64,000 bases of DNA from Tomocerus qinae (taxonomy: Eukaryota; Arthropoda; Collembola; Entomobryomorpha; Tomoceridae). A model generated the notes under the pieces. It worked only from the letters and a program-made list of their open reading frames with translations. It made no database searches and had not been told where the DNA came from. The position numbers and the translations under genes were made by a program. Position 1 is the stretch's first letter, and the number at the start of each line of letters is the position of its first letter. Shown here in pieces: positions 60,224 to 64,000 of this stretch. The DNA lies in the NCBI GenBank assembly GCA_020055645.1, contig CM034549.1, positions 30,029,930-30,093,929 of the forward strand, read 5' to 3'.

Positions 60224-63200
60224 CTGAAATTACCATCACATTTTCATATTAATTTGTGTAAAATCATCTTACTTTTTCATAAAACTGGGAAACATGCTTT
60301 TACTTGAAAAAAATAAATAAAACAAAAAAATATACAAAAATAAAAGAAACGATAAATAAGGAAAAATTGTCCAGAAAGAAAAACTGATAAGGGTTGTTAA
60401 GTAAAAATAGTTGGTAAAATACCAAGTAAAAATGGTATGAAAACTTTATTGATATTTGCTACAATTATAGACAAGATCAGAATTTATTTAAATTGAAAAT
60501 TGGTTTCTTTGAAGATGTGAGTTCGGAAGTGATAAATGAATGAAAAGGATTTCTTTCTGGAGTTTTATCCTTCAAAATAATTATTGTGGTGTAACTCAAG
60601 AGCAAGAAAGCGATGCGGAAGCCCACTACATAAAGCAAGCACGGAAAACATTGACGGAATTGCTGACAGATATTTGTGTTTAAATCGACACAGAGGATAA
60701 ATACAAATAAATGAGCAAATGGTATTAGGAGAAGCATTTGGTTAAGACAGACAGGGTTAGAAGAACATAACATGACATTACATGAGACATACACAAAAGG
60801 AACTAACGTTTGCATACATTGGCATACAACATGACAAAATACTGACGTGAACATGCGGGATGCAATAAAGTGCAACATGCAGAGAAGATCAAGCATTTGT
60901 GTCCCATACATTCATGTCATTAAATTCAATGTGCATATCAATCTTGTACGATGAGTTGATTACATTACTCGTTTCCTTTCAACTGTAACTACTCTAATAA
61001 AGTAAATGATGCAATACATAACATGACATGAACAACTAATAGACATACATCCGGGCTTATTTTGTAGTATTGTCACATCACAGGACAGAAGAACAGAACA
61101 CCGTTGTCACGTCACTATAAGTTCTAAGATTACGAGCGCATGACCAACTAGTAGACATTCTTACCTCTACTCTATAGACACAGTGGATTACAGATTACGA
61201 ATGCGAATGTAGTATTACTTTATGTAGTACAGTAAAGTATCAAAGTTGAGTATAACAACGTTCTACGAGAGATTATTTGACTAAAATATTATATTAAGTG
61301 AATGGCACATGACAAGTGTTTTGTAAATAGCAACCGAACTAAAAGCAGGACAGGATTCCAGATAATAATCAAGTTTTAATAATAATAATTACACTGTGCT
61401 GTGGATTATATACGGAATTCACAGAAATTGGTGTAAATACTACAAATATCCGATAAGGAAAACGAATCACATTATAATGAAATAAACAGTACAGATACGG
61501 TACATTGACAGAACAGAACAGAGGTATTCAGCCGATGAAGTTATACCTTTTTTAAGATCTAAGTTAAATTGGTGAAAAATCAAAAAATATCATACGACTA
61601 AAATTATTATTATCATTTTAGGAAAATAAAAGAGAAAATTGCTTTCACCAAATTCACTTATTTGTAGGTTATAATTATTCATTTGACAAAGACAAAGTAC
61701 GAATAATTACAAAGTAAGTATTCCAAAAGAGACGACAGCATACTTATTTAATTGTTGTTGGTGAGTATTAGTGCTCATTGAGTAACTGACGAGAGAGAAT
61801 GCGTCAAGTAAATAAAAGGGGGAGATATATTTCTACAATGAGTACAAATACATTTGATACAGTACAGAGTAACAGAATAAGTTGTGCTGAAAGAAATGAG
61901 TGTGAGACAAGAGAGAGCATGTGAAAAGTTTCCAAATCAAAATGAATACCAGACAAAACACATTTTTCTAGTAGGCTAGCTTTGCAGGGAGATTTTTCCT
62001 TTTTGTTTTTGTAATTAAGGTGAATGTAGAAAAGTTTACATTCCGTTCCATTTCAAAACTACAGAAAGTTTAATAGCATTATCGCTTCCTAGAATGTGTA
62101 TATTTCGAGACATATATTTGAGTGAGTTACATTTTACATACGGTAGAGACTTTTTATACGATTAATATTTCCCGATTCCGGATTTGGAATATGACTCATT
62201 GTGAGTGACGGCTTATAGTTTTATACTTTCAAACGAGTATCTTTACATTATTGGGTGTACTAAATCATAAGTGAATTGAACAAGTCCTAAAACGAAATAA
62301 CAGAAATTGTAATACAGATACATTGAATGTACTGTACAATACAGAAAATGTAGGCCTTCCCTCTAGTATAAATTAATTCTATAGTGAAAATAAAGAATGG
62401 AATCAAAGAGAGAGTCTACACGTAGTTTTTGTGCAGCTGCAATTATATTTACTTCAGTAGTGTGTAAATATCAGGATAAAAATCACTACTTTATTCCAGA
62501 GGAGTGGAGAAAGCAACTTTCTCTTTTCCCCCAATAGAATATTTTGATATTTTGAAGATTTGCATATATACACTATACTACGTATTCGCTCTGAATGATT
62601 CTTAATGGAAAGGAACGGTTTTGGAAGAACATAAATGATAAAAGTATGGATATGATAACCAACATTGTACATTGTGCGTAACTACAAGACTAATTATATC
62701 TCAAACAAGTAAAATAAATGACATTCGTTTTAATGGATAGAAAATAGTGCAACGTGTATTGTATTAAGGACGTTTAGGGATTGCTTGGACTAGCCCATTA
62801 GAATGCGTTATTGTTTGGACTTTGGTTTGGATTGGATCAAACAAAATTGAAATAATAATAGTTAAGAAATTCATCCAATTATGGTTTTGGTACATTATAG
62901 AAGACGATTGGGGTACAGTACTTTATATTTAACATGAACGGAAGTTATAATTGACACGGACAGAGGTAAATGTATTTATCATACACCATTGCAAACCTGT
63001 TCTGAGTTACTGTATGTACTTGTGTGAAATTAAAAAAAGGAAATCTCATAATCCCCCTTATATTTATCAGGCGACAGTATTACAGTATTTCAATTGAAAA
63101 TTAAGTCAAAAGTTATACAGACGAACATATAATAATATTAAGTACGATACAATTGTTACATCACAGTATACGAGATACGAGATCAAAGAATTAGTATACC

Positions 63201-64000
63201 AGTATAAATAAACAACGTTCTTTTTTTGGTTTGTTTACCAATATCTTTTCAGGGTGTTGGTTTCAATGATTGAATTGATTCAATTGGAGTGGTATGTTTT
63301 GTAATGAATTGCAATTGGAATTGCGTGACAATATTTCTTTTTAGGGTATAGTAATACTGTACGAGTTACAGTAACGAGGTGTAAACAATACAGGTCCAGC
63401 CAGACAAGGAGTATAATATAAAGAAACAGAAACGTTTAAACTGGTAACAAACTACGATTAAAATAAAATTGGAGGATTTAACTAGAAATCAAATTATAAA
63501 CCAATAAAACCATTTCTGGCTGAAGCAAAGGCCATTCCTGGTCTCTATATAAATATGCGCATTTTCCAATGTCCATGGTAGTACATGTATAAATTATATA
63601 GGTATGTATATGTGAAAATAAAAGTTGAAAGCTTTGTAAAGGTCAAACTAGATTATATAGGCACTACTATTAACTAGGGCAGACTTGTTCAGTCAGAGAA
63701 CCTCAAATCATATGGTTAGACTCATTCTATTATAATATAGTATACTTAGTAGCATTATTAGATTGGAGGATTCAGGTCTTCAGGACTAGTAATTTTCACT
63801 TTCTAAGTTTTAGAGCATTGCTGTCAAAAAATAGAAATCAGTTTCATTACCCAGGTTGGCATTGCACTTGCTTAAGAGTAAACATTTAGTGGACAGAGAC
63901 GAGATGAACTAAAAAGTACATATAAAATAACATAACGATAGGACAAGATTAACGAGAACGAGACCTTTTCAAGAGACAGGAGTATTATAGTAAGCTGCAC
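60224..64000. other. Long troponin I intron (open at right edge)
   Basis: No further troponin I exon was recognised on the minus strand. One 144-codon minus-strand frame at 60477-60911 is hydrophobic and Cys-rich with no family resemblance. It overlaps low-complexity ACATGACAT-type sequence, so it is probably chance. The rest is AT-rich with many GAACAG/ACAGTAC-type short motifs. Long introns of muscle genes often hold enhancers; none can be pinpointed by eye. Confidence 0.4.

Noticed and set aside
60477-60911. 144-codon minus-strand frame as a troponin I exon
   Set aside because: No resemblance to any troponin I segment; sequence is hydrophobic and Cys-rich, unlike this highly charged protein.

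Overview
This is a window of an AT-rich eukaryotic nuclear genome, almost certainly an arthropod. The troponin I carboxyl end at 59.7-60.2 kb is of the arthropod type, introns are short (many of 50-150 bases) with GT-AG ends, and the protein-coding genes are animal housekeeping genes. A hexapod or springtail-like animal would fit, but the sequence does not fix the species. All genes except the DNAJC17 homologue are split, so the gene models below were assembled exon by exon. Every join listed was checked for reading phase and splice dinucleotides by eye, not by software.

Layout. 0-16 kb is gene-poor: the last codons of a Gly/Lys-rich protein (+), one two-exon gene for a secreted Asn/Gln-rich proprotein (-), and from 10.9 to 15.1 kb a cluster of nested inverted-repeat (MITE-like) elements. 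16.4-22.1 kb holds TRAPPC5 (-), a frameshifted Mutator-like transposase remnant (+), and a DEDDh exonuclease-like gene (-) that lacks one catalytic acid. From 24.8 kb to the end come MADF/BESS-type DNA-binding protein (+), PLRG1 (-), dihydroorotate dehydrogenase (+), DNAJC17 (-), a C1orf198/DUF4706 homologue (+), METTL6 (-), ACBD6 (+), a HERC3/4-type E3 ligase (-), DNAJB12/14 (+) and the last two exons of troponin I (-).

These genes do not form a pathway. They cover vesicle tethering (TRAPPC5), splicing (PLRG1 and probably DNAJC17), pyrimidine synthesis (DHODH), tRNA methylation (METTL6), acyl-CoA binding (ACBD6), ubiquitin ligation (HERC), ER chaperoning (DNAJB12) and muscle contraction (troponin I). 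Their strands alternate without exception over eleven consecutive genes from the exonuclease-like gene to troponin I, so every neighbour pair is either head-to-head or tail-to-tail.

I found no convincing new multi-gene system. The best leads are the exonuclease-like protein with a Tyr at the motif II Asp position, a Harbinger-like MITE carrying four perfect CRE (TGACGTCA) sites, the nested fold-back cluster at 12-15 kb, and the unrecognised secreted N/Q-rich proprotein with a furin-type site.
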